NCBI GenBank assembly: GCA_028277885.1
Contig: JANQFK010000046.1
Location: 62,001 to 126,000 of the forward strand
Length of the DNA: 64,000 nucleotides
Reading direction: 5' to 3'
Source of the DNA: Myxococcota bacterium
Lineage (GTDB): Bacteria; Myxococcota_A; UBA9160; UBA6930
Position 1 is the first letter of the stretch; each line of letters opens with the position of its first letter. The notes under the pieces were generated by a model. That model was not told the DNA's origin and searched no databases. It was given only the letters and a program-made list of their open reading frames with translations. Position numbers and translations under genes: made by a program. This document shows positions 9,071 through 19,769 of the stretch, one piece after another.

Positions 9071-9501
9071 CCCGGCCCCAGCCCGGCGACCTCGTCCTCC
9101 ACCACCCCGCCGTCGGCATCACGGCGCGGGTGCTCTTCACCCTGATCTTCTTCCTCTCGGGCGTCACCCACTTCACCGACGTGGCCGGCTACGTCTCGCT
9201 GATGCACGATTCGATCCCGGTCCGGGAGCTCTGGGTGATCGTCTCGGGGGTCGTGGAGCTGGCCGGGGCGATCCTCGTGCTGCTGAACTTCCGGCCGCGC
9301 CTCGGCGCCTGGCTGATCGTGGCGTTCCTCGTGCCCGTCACCTTCACGGTGCACGGGGTGGGGATCTTCACGGCCCCCGACGAGACCTTCCGGGGCATCC
9401 AGATCTCGATGTTCCTGAAGGGGCTGGCGATGACGGGCTGCGCGCTCTTCATCACCCAGCTCGGGGTGGCGCGCGAGCCCGAAGAGGGCTCGCGCGGCTA
9501 G
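9067..9501 (+). CDS. DoxX family membrane protein
   Basis: A 144-residue polytopic protein, GTG start overlapping the amidohydrolase stop. Four hydrophobic segments are apparent (about 18-33, 51-68, 74-92 and 110-130). The first holds a VLFTLIFFLSGVTHF block and the second VVELAGAILVLL, both typical of DoxX. The family is found in quinone-linked oxidoreductase modules and in many small membrane proteins of unknown role. The overlap suggests coupled expression with the amidohydrolase; no oxidoreductase partner is adjacent. It converges on the penicillin-acylase gene with a four-base overlap of 3' ends. Confidence 0.8.
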   Translation: MTRPQPGDLVLHHPAVGITARVLFTLIFFLSGVTHFTDVAGYVSLMHDSIPVRELWVIVSGVVELAGAILVLLNFRPRLGAWLIVAFLVPVTFTVHGVGIFTAPDETFRGIQISMFLKGLAMTGCALFITQLGVAREPEEGSRG

Positions 9502-11657
9502 GGCTCACCCGGCCGGTACTCGCGCTCGAGGTTGGCGCGGATCTCGGCCTCGTCGAGCCACACCGGCTTGAGCCGGCGCTGCACGAACAGCGGCGCCTGG
9601 TCGGCGTAGTGGGGCGAGTCGGGGCGCCCCATGGCGTTGCCGTACTGGTGGATGCTTCGCGAGCGCACGCCGTCCTCGCCGAAGGAGGCCAGCAGCACGT
9701 AGCTGTCGCCGGTGTGGCCGGCCACGCGCCCGTCCTCGAGCTCGCCGCCGTAGACCGCGTGGAGCACGTCCGGCCCGCCGCCCACCCCGAGATCCACGTC
9801 GCCCCGGCGCAGCCGGTTGACCTCGCGCCAGGGCGGGTCGATGCGGCCGTGGTCGCGGTGCAGCGCGGCCACGGCGCGGCGGAACTCCGTCGCGAAGTCG
9901 GGAAGCGGCGCGCCCTCGCGCCGGGCGTTCAGGCCGCCGCGGGTGGCGAGCACGCCGAGGGCGGCGTGCCGGCTCCCGGGCTCGACGCGGAGGTCCCAGG
10001 CGGCGAGGTGGGCCGCGGCCGCGTCGAGCCGCGGCTCTTCGAAGGGCGCGGTGGCGAGGATCTCGCCCACCCAGCCCGCCACCTCGGAGCGCTCGGAGTA
10101 GGCCATGTCGTACTTGATGTCGTGGAAGACCGCGTCGTCCACGGGCGGTGCGGTGGCCAGGCGCTCCAGGGCCCGCAGGGCGCGGTTCGTCATGCGCGTC
10201 TCGATGCCGAGGCGGGCGGGGTAGGCGCCGGGCTCGGGGTTGCCCGCGCCCACGGTGGTCCGGAAGGGCGAGCTGTTGCAGTTCTGGACGAACCCCGAGG
10301 CGGGGTTGGTGACCCGGGGCAGCGCGTGGAAGGGCAGGTAGTCGCTCCACAGGGTCGCGCTCGTGTCGCCGGGCAGGATGCCGGACCAGTCGTGGCCCTC
10401 GGCGCGGCGCGGCAGCAGCGCGTTGTAGAGGTAGTGGACGTTGCCCTCGACGTCGGCGTAGCCGGCGTTGAAGGAGGGGATGGCGCGCATCGCCATGGCG
10501 GCCTGCCACTCGGCGAAGCTCGTGGCCTTGTTCATGCGGTACCACTGCTCCACGTGGCGGACCTCGCCGTCGCCCGCCCAGCGCAGCGCGTAGCTGCCGT
10601 GGGAGAGGCGCAGCACCGGCCCGTGCACCGACCAGGCCAGCTCCCGCGTCACCGTCCAGCGCAGGGGGCCGAGGATCTTCACCGGGATCTCCACCTCGGC
10701 GGTCTCGAGGCGGCGCCACTCGCCGTCGAAGCGGTAGCGATCCGGGTCCTCGGGATGCAGGGCCAGGCGGTAGACGTCGATCAGGTCCGGACGGTTCACC
10801 GTGAAGGCCCAGCCGAGGTGGCGGTTGTGGCCGTGGAGGATCACCGGGGAGCCCGGGAACACGCCCCCCACCGCCTCCCAGCCCTCGTCGCTGCGCACGT
10901 GGGCCTCGTACCAGGAGACCGGCCCCTCCCAGGGCTGGTGGGAGTTCACGGCGAGGCGCGCGCGGCCGTCCTTCGAGCGGCTCGGCGCCACCGCGAAGGT
11001 GTTCGAGCCGGCCACGCCGCGGCCCAGCAGCGCGGCGAGGCGCGGGTCCGCGATCGGGCTCGCGGCCGCCGTCCCTCCGGCTCCGGGGCCCGCGAACAGC
11101 CTGGCGAGGGTGCGCTCCATGCCGAAGAAGAAGGGCGCCTTCTGGACGAAGCCCGCCACGAGGTCCCGGCCGTCGACGGGGAAGAGCTCCGCGTCGGCCT
11201 CCCCGGGGTGCAGGGCGGCGTAGCGGTTCAGCCCGGCCGCATAGGCGTCGAGCAGGGCCCGCGTCGCGGGCGAGAGGTCCGTCTCGTAGCGCCGGGCCAC
11301 GTGCTCGCGGACCCGGAACAGCGCGATCAGGTAGTCGTTCACCGCCGCGTCGCGCCCGTGGCGGGCCGCCAGGCGACCGCGCGCGGCGCGCAGGACATAC
11401 TGCAGGGTCTCGAAGTCGTCCTCGGCGTGGGCGTAGGCGAGCCCGAAGGCGGCGTCGGCGTCCCGGCGCCCGAACACGTGGGGCACGCCGAACCGGTCCC
11501 GCAGGATGCGCACGTCCCACTCCGATGCGGCGTCCCCCTCGGATGGGGCGGGCGCCACGGCGCCGACGCCGCCGCGACAGCCCGCGAGCACGAGGCACGC
11601 TCCCAACACGACGGCCCGGAACGAGGCGAAGTGGACGGTCCTTCTCGATCTCTCCAC
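9498..11657 (-). CDS. Penicillin acylase family lipoprotein (Ntn-hydrolase)
   Basis: An S45-type acylase precursor of about 719 residues. The GTG at 11657 is chosen because a GAGGAG lies 11 bases upstream and the next 27 residues form a lipoprotein signal ending LVLAGC; an ATG at 11693 is an alternative. Motifs are FGVPHVFGRRDADAAFGLAYAHAEDDF, then GVAGSNTFAV, where the Ser after Gly should be the autoprocessing N-terminal nucleophile of the beta chain, and NSHQPWEGPVSWYE. The family hydrolyses amides such as penicillins or acyl-homoserine lactones. The substrate cannot be read from sequence, so quorum quenching is only one possibility. It is divergent from the VOC gene. Confidence 0.85.
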   Translation of the reverse strand: MERSRRTVHFASFRAVVLGACLVLAGCRGGVGAVAPAPSEGDAASEWDVRILRDRFGVPHVFGRRDADAAFGLAYAHAEDDFETLQYVLRAARGRLAARHGRDAAVNDYLIALFRVREHVARRYETDLSPATRALLDAYAAGLNRYAALHPGEADAELFPVDGRDLVAGFVQKAPFFFGMERTLARLFAGPGAGGTAAASPIADPRLAALLGRGVAGSNTFAVAPSRSKDGRARLAVNSHQPWEGPVSWYEAHVRSDEGWEAVGGVFPGSPVILHGHNRHLGWAFTVNRPDLIDVYRLALHPEDPDRYRFDGEWRRLETAEVEIPVKILGPLRWTVTRELAWSVHGPVLRLSHGSYALRWAGDGEVRHVEQWYRMNKATSFAEWQAAMAMRAIPSFNAGYADVEGNVHYLYNALLPRRAEGHDWSGILPGDTSATLWSDYLPFHALPRVTNPASGFVQNCNSSPFRTTVGAGNPEPGAYPARLGIETRMTNRALRALERLATAPPVDDAVFHDIKYDMAYSERSEVAGWVGEILATAPFEEPRLDAAAAHLAAWDLRVEPGSRHAALGVLATRGGLNARREGAPLPDFATEFRRAVAALHRDHGRIDPPWREVNRLRRGDVDLGVGGGPDVLHAVYGGELEDGRVAGHTGDSYVLLASFGEDGVRSRSIHQYGNAMGRPDSPHYADQAPLFVQRRLKPVWLDEAEIRANLEREYRPGEP

Positions 11658-11731
11658 GCGCGTTTCGTCTCCTCGACGGGAACGATACGCCATCCGCGGC
11701 GCTACCCTCCACGCACGAGGAGGAGCCCCCC

Positions 11732-12529
11732 ATGGCACGCTTCGACCGCTACGCACCCGGGCAGTTCTCGTGGGTCGACCTGCTGGCCCCCGACCTCGAG
11801 GCCGCCGCGAAGTTCTACGGAGCCGTCTTCGGCTGGACCGCGGAGGCGACCCAGGAGGATGGCGGCGCCCGGTACGTGATGCTGCGCAAGGGCGGGGTGG
11901 ACGTCGCGGGGATGGGCGCGCCCACCGACGAGATGAAGGCCGCCGGCGTGCCGCCCCACTGGAGCAGCTACGTCTCCGTCGCCGACGCGGACGCCACCGA
12001 GGCCCGCGCCCGGGAGCTCGGCGCCCGGATCCAGCTGCCCGTGCTCGACATCCAGACCGACGGGCAGCTCCTCGGCCGCATGGCGGTGCTCGTCGACCCG
12101 GGCGGCGCCCACCTCTCCGTCTGGCAGCCGGGCCTGCACGCCGGCAGCGGCCTCGCCAACGTGCCCGGGAGCTTCTGCTGGAACGAGCTGTGCACCCGCG
12201 ACGTCGAGGGGGCGGTGGCGTTCTACGAGGCGCTGTTCGGCTGGAAGATCGGTCCCGGCGACGACGAGAACGGCTACCGCACCATCGAGCAGGGCGGGCG
12301 GCTGAACGGCGGCATCCTGCCCTGGCGGCCCGAGATGGGCGACGTGCCGCCGAGCTGGTCCGTCTACTTCGCCGTGGAGGACTGCGACGCCAGCGTGGCC
12401 AGGATCCAGGAGCTCGGCGGCCAGCTCTACATGGGGCCCGTCGACATCGAGCCCGGGCGCTTCGCGGTGGTGGCCGATCCCCAGGGCGCGGTCTTCAACG
12501 TCATGCACGTCGACAACCCCGACGACTGA
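11732..12529 (+). CDS. Two-domain VOC (glyoxalase/bleomycin-resistance) protein
   Basis: A 265-residue protein with a strong GAGGAGGAG ribosome-binding site before ATG 11732. It contains two tandem VOC modules: residues about 8-125 start with GQFSWVDLLAPDLEAAAKFYGAVFGW, and about 135-260 repeat it with GSFCWNELCTRDVEGAVAFYEALFGW. The layout matches the CFP30B-like hydroxylase/glyoxalase-like proteins common in Actinobacteria and Proteobacteria. Role unknown; these usually bind metal at the domain interface. It is followed after four bases by a reading frame whose likely start is 12576. Confidence 0.85.
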   Translation: MARFDRYAPGQFSWVDLLAPDLEAAAKFYGAVFGWTAEATQEDGGARYVMLRKGGVDVAGMGAPTDEMKAAGVPPHWSSYVSVADADATEARARELGARIQLPVLDIQTDGQLLGRMAVLVDPGGAHLSVWQPGLHAGSGLANVPGSFCWNELCTRDVEGAVAFYEALFGWKIGPGDDENGYRTIEQGGRLNGGILPWRPEMGDVPPSWSVYFAVEDCDASVARIQELGGQLYMGPVDIEPGRFAVVADPQGAVFNVMHVDNPDD

Positions 12530-12575
12530 CCGCGTGGACTTTTCCCCACGCCCGGGCGACAGTTGGCTTACGGCG

Positions 12576-14420
12576 ATGGGTCTTCGTCGCGCCTCCATGG
12601 CCGTCGCGCTGCTGCTGGCGGGCTGCACGGGGCCGGTGGCCGTGGGCGAGATCTCCCCGGAGCGGATCGCCTCGAGGCTCACCCGCAGCGCGCTCCAGGG
12701 CTCCGAGCTCAGCGAGGACGCCCGCCAGACCGTCTACCAGCTCGGCCTCGAGCCCCGCTGGCGCGAGGACCCGGACGGCGTGGTGGCGGAGCTCGCCGCC
12801 CGAGCGCGGGACGGCGGTGGGTCGGCCCTGCTTCCGACGCTGGCCGAGGCCGCGCTCCTGCGCGCGCGGGGCCAACGCGACGCGGCGCCGGCGCGCGGGC
12901 TCGAGCTGCTGGCGGCGGCGAGCGCCTGGCGCTTCCTGCTGGCGGACCTCGCGGACCCGGGCGCCGCGCCGCCCGACGCCCTCGACGCGCGCGTGGATCG
13001 CGTGCGCCGCATCTACAACGCCGCCGTCTCCCGGTTCGCGACCGGGGTCCAGCTCCCGGGCTGGAAGGCCGGCGAGACGCGCCCCTTCGCGACGCCCCTC
13101 GGCGCCGTGCCCGTCGCGACGCTCGGCGACGGGCTCGACCCGGCGCGCTTCGAGGCCGTGCGCGCCGCCGACGGCGTCGAGGTGCGCGGGCTGCGCAGCC
13201 ACCACCGCTGGCACGGCCTCGGCGCCGCGCTGGTGACGTACCGCTCCATCGATCCCGAGGATCCGCTCGACGCCTTTCGCCCGCCCGAAGGGGTCTTCCG
13301 GCCCGTGAACGCGCTGCTCGAGTTCGACGAGGACGGCGCGGCGCGCCTCGTGCTGCGGAACCTGTGGCGCGTGCGGAGCGCGGAGCTCGTGGGCCCCGGC
13401 TCGCGCCGGGTGGTGCCGCTGGAGGGCGACCCCACGGCCCCCTACGCGAGCCTCGTGGCCAGCGCGCGGCTGCCGAGCCTCGCCCGCACCGGGCTGCTGC
13501 GCGGCGCCGACGCCTGGTACCACCAGGGGCTCTTCCTCCTCGAGTCCTACGACCCGGAGCAGGTCCCGCTCCTCATGGTCCACGGCCTCGCGTCGAGCCC
13601 GCTCACCTGGCTGGAGGTGACCAACGAGATCGCGGGCGATCCGGAGCTCTCCGACGCCTACCAGATCTGGCACTTCATGTACCCGTCGGGCGTTCCCTAC
13701 CTCTACGCCGGCAGCCTGCTGCGCCGCGACCTGGCCCGCCTGCGCGAGGCCCTGGACCCCGAGGGCGACGACCCGGCCTTCGAGTCCCTCGTGCTGATCG
13801 GCCACAGCATGGGCGGCCTGCTCTCGCGAACGCTGATCTCGGCGAGCGGCTCGCGGCTCTGGGACGCGACCTTCCAGGTGCCCCCCGAGGCCCTGGTCGG
13901 TCCCCCCGAGCGCAACGCGCGCGTCCGCGAGGTCTTCCACTTCGAGCCCGACCCCTCGGTGGGCCGCGTGATCTTCGCCGGCACCCCCCACCGCGGCAGC
14001 GAGCTCGCGGACTCGCTCCCCGCCCGGGTGGGCAACTCCTTCGTGCGCCTGCCCGAGGACTTCACCGGACTCTTCCGGGGGGTGACGGCCGACAACCCCG
14101 AGGCCACCACCCCGGCCATGCGCGCCATCCTCGAGGGCGGCGGCCCCACCAGCATCCGGGCGCTCTCGCCGCGCCACCCGCTGATCCAGGTGCTGGCGCG
14201 GCTGCCCATCCGGCCGGGCCTGCCCTACCACACCATCGCCGGCGACGACGGCCGCCCCGACGCCGAGCCCGTGAGCGACGGCGTGGTCACCCTGGAGAGC
14301 GCGCGCCTGGCGGGCGCCGCCTCGGAGCTGGTGGCGCCGGTGGGCCACACCGACTTCGGCGACCCCGCGGTGGTGGCCGAGGTGAAGCGCATCCTGCGCC
14401 TCCATCTCCGCTCCCGCTAG
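12576..14420 (+). CDS. Alpha/beta-hydrolase lipoprotein (lipase/esterase-like)
   Basis: A 614-residue protein. The ATG at 12576 is preferred over the one at 12534 because it starts a clean lipoprotein signal ending ALLLAGC (Cys17). The first 300 residues are an unassigned Ala/Arg-rich domain. The hydrolase domain follows: LLMVHGLASSPLTW (oxyanion region), then VLIGHSMGG with nucleophile Ser411, and GHTDFGD near the C-terminus likely bearing the histidine. It resembles the large secreted or outer-membrane-anchored hydrolases of Proteobacteria with unknown substrate. A free-standing gene, followed by the K+ channel 66 bases on. Confidence 0.8.
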   Translation: MGLRRASMAVALLLAGCTGPVAVGEISPERIASRLTRSALQGSELSEDARQTVYQLGLEPRWREDPDGVVAELAARARDGGGSALLPTLAEAALLRARGQRDAAPARGLELLAAASAWRFLLADLADPGAAPPDALDARVDRVRRIYNAAVSRFATGVQLPGWKAGETRPFATPLGAVPVATLGDGLDPARFEAVRAADGVEVRGLRSHHRWHGLGAALVTYRSIDPEDPLDAFRPPEGVFRPVNALLEFDEDGAARLVLRNLWRVRSAELVGPGSRRVVPLEGDPTAPYASLVASARLPSLARTGLLRGADAWYHQGLFLLESYDPEQVPLLMVHGLASSPLTWLEVTNEIAGDPELSDAYQIWHFMYPSGVPYLYAGSLLRRDLARLREALDPEGDDPAFESLVLIGHSMGGLLSRTLISASGSRLWDATFQVPPEALVGPPERNARVREVFHFEPDPSVGRVIFAGTPHRGSELADSLPARVGNSFVRLPEDFTGLFRGVTADNPEATTPAMRAILEGGGPTSIRALSPRHPLIQVLARLPIRPGLPYHTIAGDDGRPDAEPVSDGVVTLESARLAGAASELVAPVGHTDFGDPAVVAEVKRILRLHLRSR

Positions 14421-14486
14421 CCTGCTTCCGTCACCGGCCGGCCGGCCTCGACGGCCCCGGTCCCGCGGGTAGGATCTCGCGCGGGC

Positions 14487-16184
14487 ATGAAGGTCCTTCC
14501 GTCCCAGCTCTCGGTGCTGCTCTACCAGCCGGAGATGCGGCGCAACCTCCGCGCCCTGTTCCGCTTCTTCGCCCTGCTGGGCGCCACCATCGTCGCCTTC
14601 TCGCTGATCTTCCACCTGCTGATGCGCTGGGAGGGCCAGCAGCACTCCTGGCTCACGGGGCTCTACTGGACCCTCACGGTGATGAGCACCCTGGGCTTCG
14701 GCGACATCACCTTCCAGAGCGACCTGGGCCGCGCCTTCAGCATCCTGGTGCTGCTCTCGGGCATCGTGATGCTGCTGATCGTGCTGCCGTTCACGTTCAT
14801 CCGCTTCTTCTACGCGCCCTGGCTCGAGGCCCAGGTGCGCCAGCGGGCGCCGCGCAGCGTGAAGGAGGAGGTCCGCGACCACGTCCTGATCTGTCGCTAC
14901 GACGAGATCGCGGTCGGGCTGATCAAGCGGCTCGAGGAGTTCTCGATGCCCTACTACGTGATCGAGCCGGACCCCGCAGCGGCGGCCCAGCTGCACTCCG
15001 AGGGCGTCTCGGTGGTGTCGGGCCGGCCCGCCGCCGCCGCGACCCACCAGGCCCTGGGTGCGGAGCGGGCGCGGCTCGTGTTCGCCAACCTGGGCGATGC
15101 GGCGAACACCAACGTCACCCTCGGCGTTCGCGAGGTCGCGCCCGAGGTGCCGATCCTCGCCCTCGCCAACGACGAGAACTCCATCGACGTGCTCGAGCTG
15201 AGCGGTGCCACGCAGGTGCTGCCGCTGCGGCAGCGCCTGGGCGAGCAGCTCGCCAGCCGCGTGGCGGAGGGGACCGCCCACGCCCACCGCATCGGGCGCT
15301 TCGAGGACCTGGTGATCGCCGAGTTCCCCATCGAGCGCACCGCCCTGCCCGGGCGCACGGTGCGCGACACGCGGCTCCGGGAGCTGACCGGCATCAGCAT
15401 CGTGGGCGTCTGGGAGCGCGGCAAGCTGCTGCCCGCCGGCCCCGACACGCTGCTGTCCGACCACAGCGTTCCGGTGATCCTCGGCACCGAGGAGCAGCTG
15501 CTCGAGCTCGACGCACTCTTCGTGATCTACCAGCCCAACGAGAACCCGGTGCTCGTGATCGGCGGGGGCAAGGTGGGGATGGCCGCCGCCAAGGCGCTGA
15601 AGGAGCGCGAGGTACCGGTGACGATCATGGAGCGCGAGCGCGACCTCGAGCCCCAGCTGCGCCGCGTCGCGGACCGGGTGGTCATGGGCGACGCCGCCGA
15701 TCTCGAGGCGGTCATGCGCGCGGGGCTCGCCGACGCCCCCTCGGTGGTGCTCACCACCAACGACGACGCGACGAACATCTTCCTCGCCGTCTACTGCCGC
15801 CGGCTGAACCCCGAGCTGCGCATCGTGAGCCGCATCACCGACGAGTTCAACCTCGAGGCGATCCACCGCGCGGGTGCCGACTTCGCCCTCAGCCACGGCT
15901 CCCTGGCGGCGAAGTCGGTGCTCTCGGCCATCCGCGGCAGCGAGCTGGTGATCCTCGGCGAGGGGGCCGACCTGTTCGTGGACCGGGTGCCCTCGGCGCT
16001 CGAGGGCAAGACCCTGGGCGAGAGCGGGATCGGCGCCAAGACCGGTCTCCACGTGATCGCGGTGCGCGCCGAGGGCGAGCTGGTGACGAACCCGCGCGCC
16101 AGCGAGGCGCTGCCTCCGGGCGGCGAGCTCGTGATGCTCGGCACTGCCGAGCAGCATCGCCGCTTCATCAAGCTGGCGAGCTGA
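14487..16184 (+). CDS. Two-TM potassium channel with two RCK (TrkA-N) domains
   Basis: A 565-residue inner-membrane channel. TM1 is about 24-46, the pore helix and filter TLGFGD are at 68-73, and TM2 is about 83-108. RCK1 begins near 130 (DHVLICRYDE). A second Rossmann begins near 353 (NPVLVIGGGKVGMAAAKALKE), each with associated TrkA-C-like segments. The architecture resembles MthK/GsuK-type ligand-gated K+ channels, here with two tandem RCKs on one chain as in GsuK. The first Rossmann has lost the usual GxGxxG (CRYDEIAVG), while the second keeps GGGKVG. The filter is TLGFGD rather than TVGYGD, a variation also seen in GsuK-type channels. It converges on the NAD(P)-binding gene. Confidence 0.88.
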   Translation: MKVLPSQLSVLLYQPEMRRNLRALFRFFALLGATIVAFSLIFHLLMRWEGQQHSWLTGLYWTLTVMSTLGFGDITFQSDLGRAFSILVLLSGIVMLLIVLPFTFIRFFYAPWLEAQVRQRAPRSVKEEVRDHVLICRYDEIAVGLIKRLEEFSMPYYVIEPDPAAAAQLHSEGVSVVSGRPAAAATHQALGAERARLVFANLGDAANTNVTLGVREVAPEVPILALANDENSIDVLELSGATQVLPLRQRLGEQLASRVAEGTAHAHRIGRFEDLVIAEFPIERTALPGRTVRDTRLRELTGISIVGVWERGKLLPAGPDTLLSDHSVPVILGTEEQLLELDALFVIYQPNENPVLVIGGGKVGMAAAKALKEREVPVTIMERERDLEPQLRRVADRVVMGDAADLEAVMRAGLADAPSVVLTTNDDATNIFLAVYCRRLNPELRIVSRITDEFNLEAIHRAGADFALSHGSLAAKSVLSAIRGSELVILGEGADLFVDRVPSALEGKTLGESGIGAKTGLHVIAVRAEGELVTNPRASEALPPGGELVMLGTAEQHRRFIKLAS

Positions 16185-16185
16185 C

Positions 16186-17654
<1,469 letters not shown>

Positions 17655-17655
<1 letters not shown>

Positions 17656-18287
17656 CAGCCGCGGCTCGCCGCGATGGCGACGGTGAAGAAGTCGAAGGCC
17701 GCCTTCTCCCGGTGGCGGAGGGTGAGGCCGCCGGCCTCGAGGATCGGGCCGAGCTCCCGGGTGAAGTCCGAGAACAGCGCGTCGGTGAGCACGTTGGCGG
17801 CCCGCCGCAGCAGCGAGGGCCGCTCCCCGTCGCGGACGAACTTGTCGAAGATCGACAGCGTGCCGCCGGGCTTCAGCACGCGGCCGAGCTCCCGGGCGCC
17901 GGCGAGCGGGTCCGGCATCACCGCGAGGACGAGGTGGGCGATGGCGTGGTCGAACTCGCCGTCGGGAAGCGCCAGGGACTCGGCGTCCATCACCCGGGCG
18001 TCCACCTTCGCATCCAGCCGCTCGGCGCGCCGGGCGATGCGCTCGACCATGGGCGGGTTCAGGTCCGTGGCCACCACCTCGACGCCGGGCGGCAGGTACT
18101 CGAGGTCGAGCCCGGTGCCCGCCCCGACGATCAGGACGCGGGAGCCCGGCTGGGGGTCGAGGAGCTGGAGGGCGCGCCGGCGGGCCGCCCGGAAGCCGAG
18201 CGCCTCCAGGGGCGCGATCAGCTCGTCATAGACGGGAGCCGCCAGGGAGTAGCAGATCTCGTTCCAAGCCCTCGTATTTACGAGCAT
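17655..18287 (-). CDS. Class I SAM-dependent methyltransferase
   Basis: A 210-residue methyltransferase. Motif I is VLIVGAGTGLDLEYLPPG, motif II VVATDLNPPMV, then VMDAESLALPDGEFD and RVLKPGGTLSIFDKF. This is the UbiE/COQ5-like or PmtA-like (phosphatidylethanolamine N-methyltransferase) form. First gene of a two-gene unit with the SDR/DUF2867 protein and divergent from the WS/DGAT gene; the 82-base gap holds tandem 11-base TAGACA repeats. In photo-oxidative stress regulons such methyltransferases often modify lipids, so a lipid substrate is plausible but inferred. Confidence 0.8.
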
Positions 18288-18330
18288 TTCAGGTTCCTCG
18301 TCGACTGCGCCCCGCAGGATGTCTCATCTC

Positions 18331-18360
18331 TATCTAGACATAGCATAGACAGTAGATAGC
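18331..18360. promoter_or_regulatory. Divergent promoter region with CarH-like 11-base tandem repeats
   Basis: An AT-rich island between the methyltransferase (start 18287, minus) and WS/DGAT (start 18370, plus). TAGACA occurs at 18335-18340 and again at 18346-18351, exactly 11 bases apart, matching the TnnACA direct repeats described for CarH-type MerR operators. An outer inverted repeat CTATCTA...TAGATAG frames them. The same arrangement occurs at 29081-29108. Binding is inferred. Confidence 0.45.
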
Positions 18361-18369
18361 CTCCGGACC

Positions 18370-19767
18370 GTGACCCGAGCCGCCCCGTCAGACCCGCCCA
18401 CCGAGGACTACCTGTCCGGCCAGGATGCCGCCTTCCTCGGCTGGGAATCGCGCCGCCGGCCCATGCACGTGGGCGTCCTCGCCACCTTCCGGGTGGCGCC
18501 CGGAGGCGTGGTGCCGAGCATCGAGGCCCTGCGCAGCACCCTCGGGCCGCGCGTGGCGCGGGAGCCCCGCTTCCTGCACCGGCTCGTGCGCAGGGGGTGG
18601 CGGCGTCGCCCGGTCTTCGTCCCCGCGGAGGGGGTGCGGCTCGAGGAGCACATCCACGCCGGCCCGACCCCGGCCGCGTCGGGTCCCGCCTCGCTCCCCG
18701 CGCTCGTCGACCGCATCGTGTCCGGTCCCCTCGATCCCTCGCGCCCGCTCTGGCAGTTCTGGCTGCTGCCCCACGCCGAGGGCCCCGGCACCTACGCGAT
18801 CGTCGCCAAGGTCCACCACTGCCTGCTGGACGGCATCGCCGGGGTCGGCGTGCTCGAGCGGCTCCTGGGTGGCGGCCCGGTCCCCGTCGAAGAGCCCCGC
18901 CCCCACCGCGCGGCGTCCTCCCCTTCACGGCGCGGCGGTCTCGTGCGCCAGGCTCGCGCCTTCGGCCGGCTGATGGGGCGCGTGCTGGCCCCCGGCCCTC
19001 GCACCGGGCTCACCGGCGACGTCACTCCGCGCCGCCACCACAGCTGGCTCGCCGCCGACCACGGGGCCCTGGCCGCCGCGGGCGACCGCAACGCAGCCAC
19101 CCACAACGACGCGCTCCTCGCCGCGGTCTCCGGCGCGCTACGCCGCTGGCTCGCGCGCGAGCCCGGCGAGCTGCCGGACAGCGTGCGTGCGTTCTGTCCC
19201 GTCAGCCTGCGGGATCCGAGCGAGCGCCGGGGCACGGGCAACCACCTCTCGCTGTGGCTCGTGGACCTGCCCGTCGGCGTCCGCGACCCCGCCGAGCGCA
19301 TCGCGCGCATCGAGCAGTCCACGCGCCGCCACAAGCGGCGTCGCGACTCCGGGGGCGGCGCCGGCATGGCGCGGCTCTCCGAGCTTCTGGGGGTCTGGGT
19401 CTCGAAGCTGGGGATGGCACTGGCCGCGCGCCGCCGCGCCTTCAGCGTGCTGGTGACCAACATCCCCGGGCCCACTCGCCCCCTCCACCTCCTCGGCGCT
19501 CGTCTCGAGCGCCTGGTCCCCTTCGCGCCGCTGCTCCCGGGCCAGCGGGTCGCGGTCGCGGCGGTGAGCTACGCCGGCTCGCTCCAGTGCGGCGTCAGCG
19601 ACGGCTGGCGGCAGCGGCGCGAGGGCGAGGTGTTCGCTGCGGCGCTCCAGCTCTCGCTGCAGGAGGTCTGCGTCTCCCCGGCCGTGGAGCTCTCCGCGCC
19701 GCTCTTCGCCCCTCCCGCCTTCGACCCCCCTGCGCTGGTCGTCGGCCGACGCGCCGAGGCGGTCTGA
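18370..19767 (+). CDS. Wax ester synthase/diacylglycerol acyltransferase (WS/DGAT) family
   Basis: A 465-residue acyltransferase from a GTG start. The catalytic HHxxxDG motif is HHCLLDG at 149-155. Other family marks are LSGQDAAFLGWE near the start, RPLWQFWLL, and the late VTNIPGPTRPLHLLG block. The enzymes join fatty acyl-CoA to fatty alcohols or diacylglycerol to make storage wax or triacylglycerol at the inner membrane. The sequence is divergent from the other two copies at 36-39 kb, so not a recent duplication. It begins an operon reading into succinate dehydrogenase (next start three bases after this stop). Confidence 0.88.
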   Translation: MTRAAPSDPPTEDYLSGQDAAFLGWESRRRPMHVGVLATFRVAPGGVVPSIEALRSTLGPRVAREPRFLHRLVRRGWRRRPVFVPAEGVRLEEHIHAGPTPAASGPASLPALVDRIVSGPLDPSRPLWQFWLLPHAEGPGTYAIVAKVHHCLLDGIAGVGVLERLLGGGPVPVEEPRPHRAASSPSRRGGLVRQARAFGRLMGRVLAPGPRTGLTGDVTPRRHHSWLAADHGALAAAGDRNAATHNDALLAAVSGALRRWLAREPGELPDSVRAFCPVSLRDPSERRGTGNHLSLWLVDLPVGVRDPAERIARIEQSTRRHKRRRDSGGGAGMARLSELLGVWVSKLGMALAARRRAFSVLVTNIPGPTRPLHLLGARLERLVPFAPLLPGQRVAVAAVSYAGSLQCGVSDGWRQRREGEVFAAALQLSLQEVCVSPAVELSAPLFAPPAFDPPALVVGRRAEAV

Positions 19768-19769
19768 CG

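Noticed and set aside
12501-16157. A 1218-residue minus-strand open frame
   Set aside because: It is antisense to the lipase-like lipoprotein and the K+ channel, both of which have clear motifs; no family resemblance in the antisense product.
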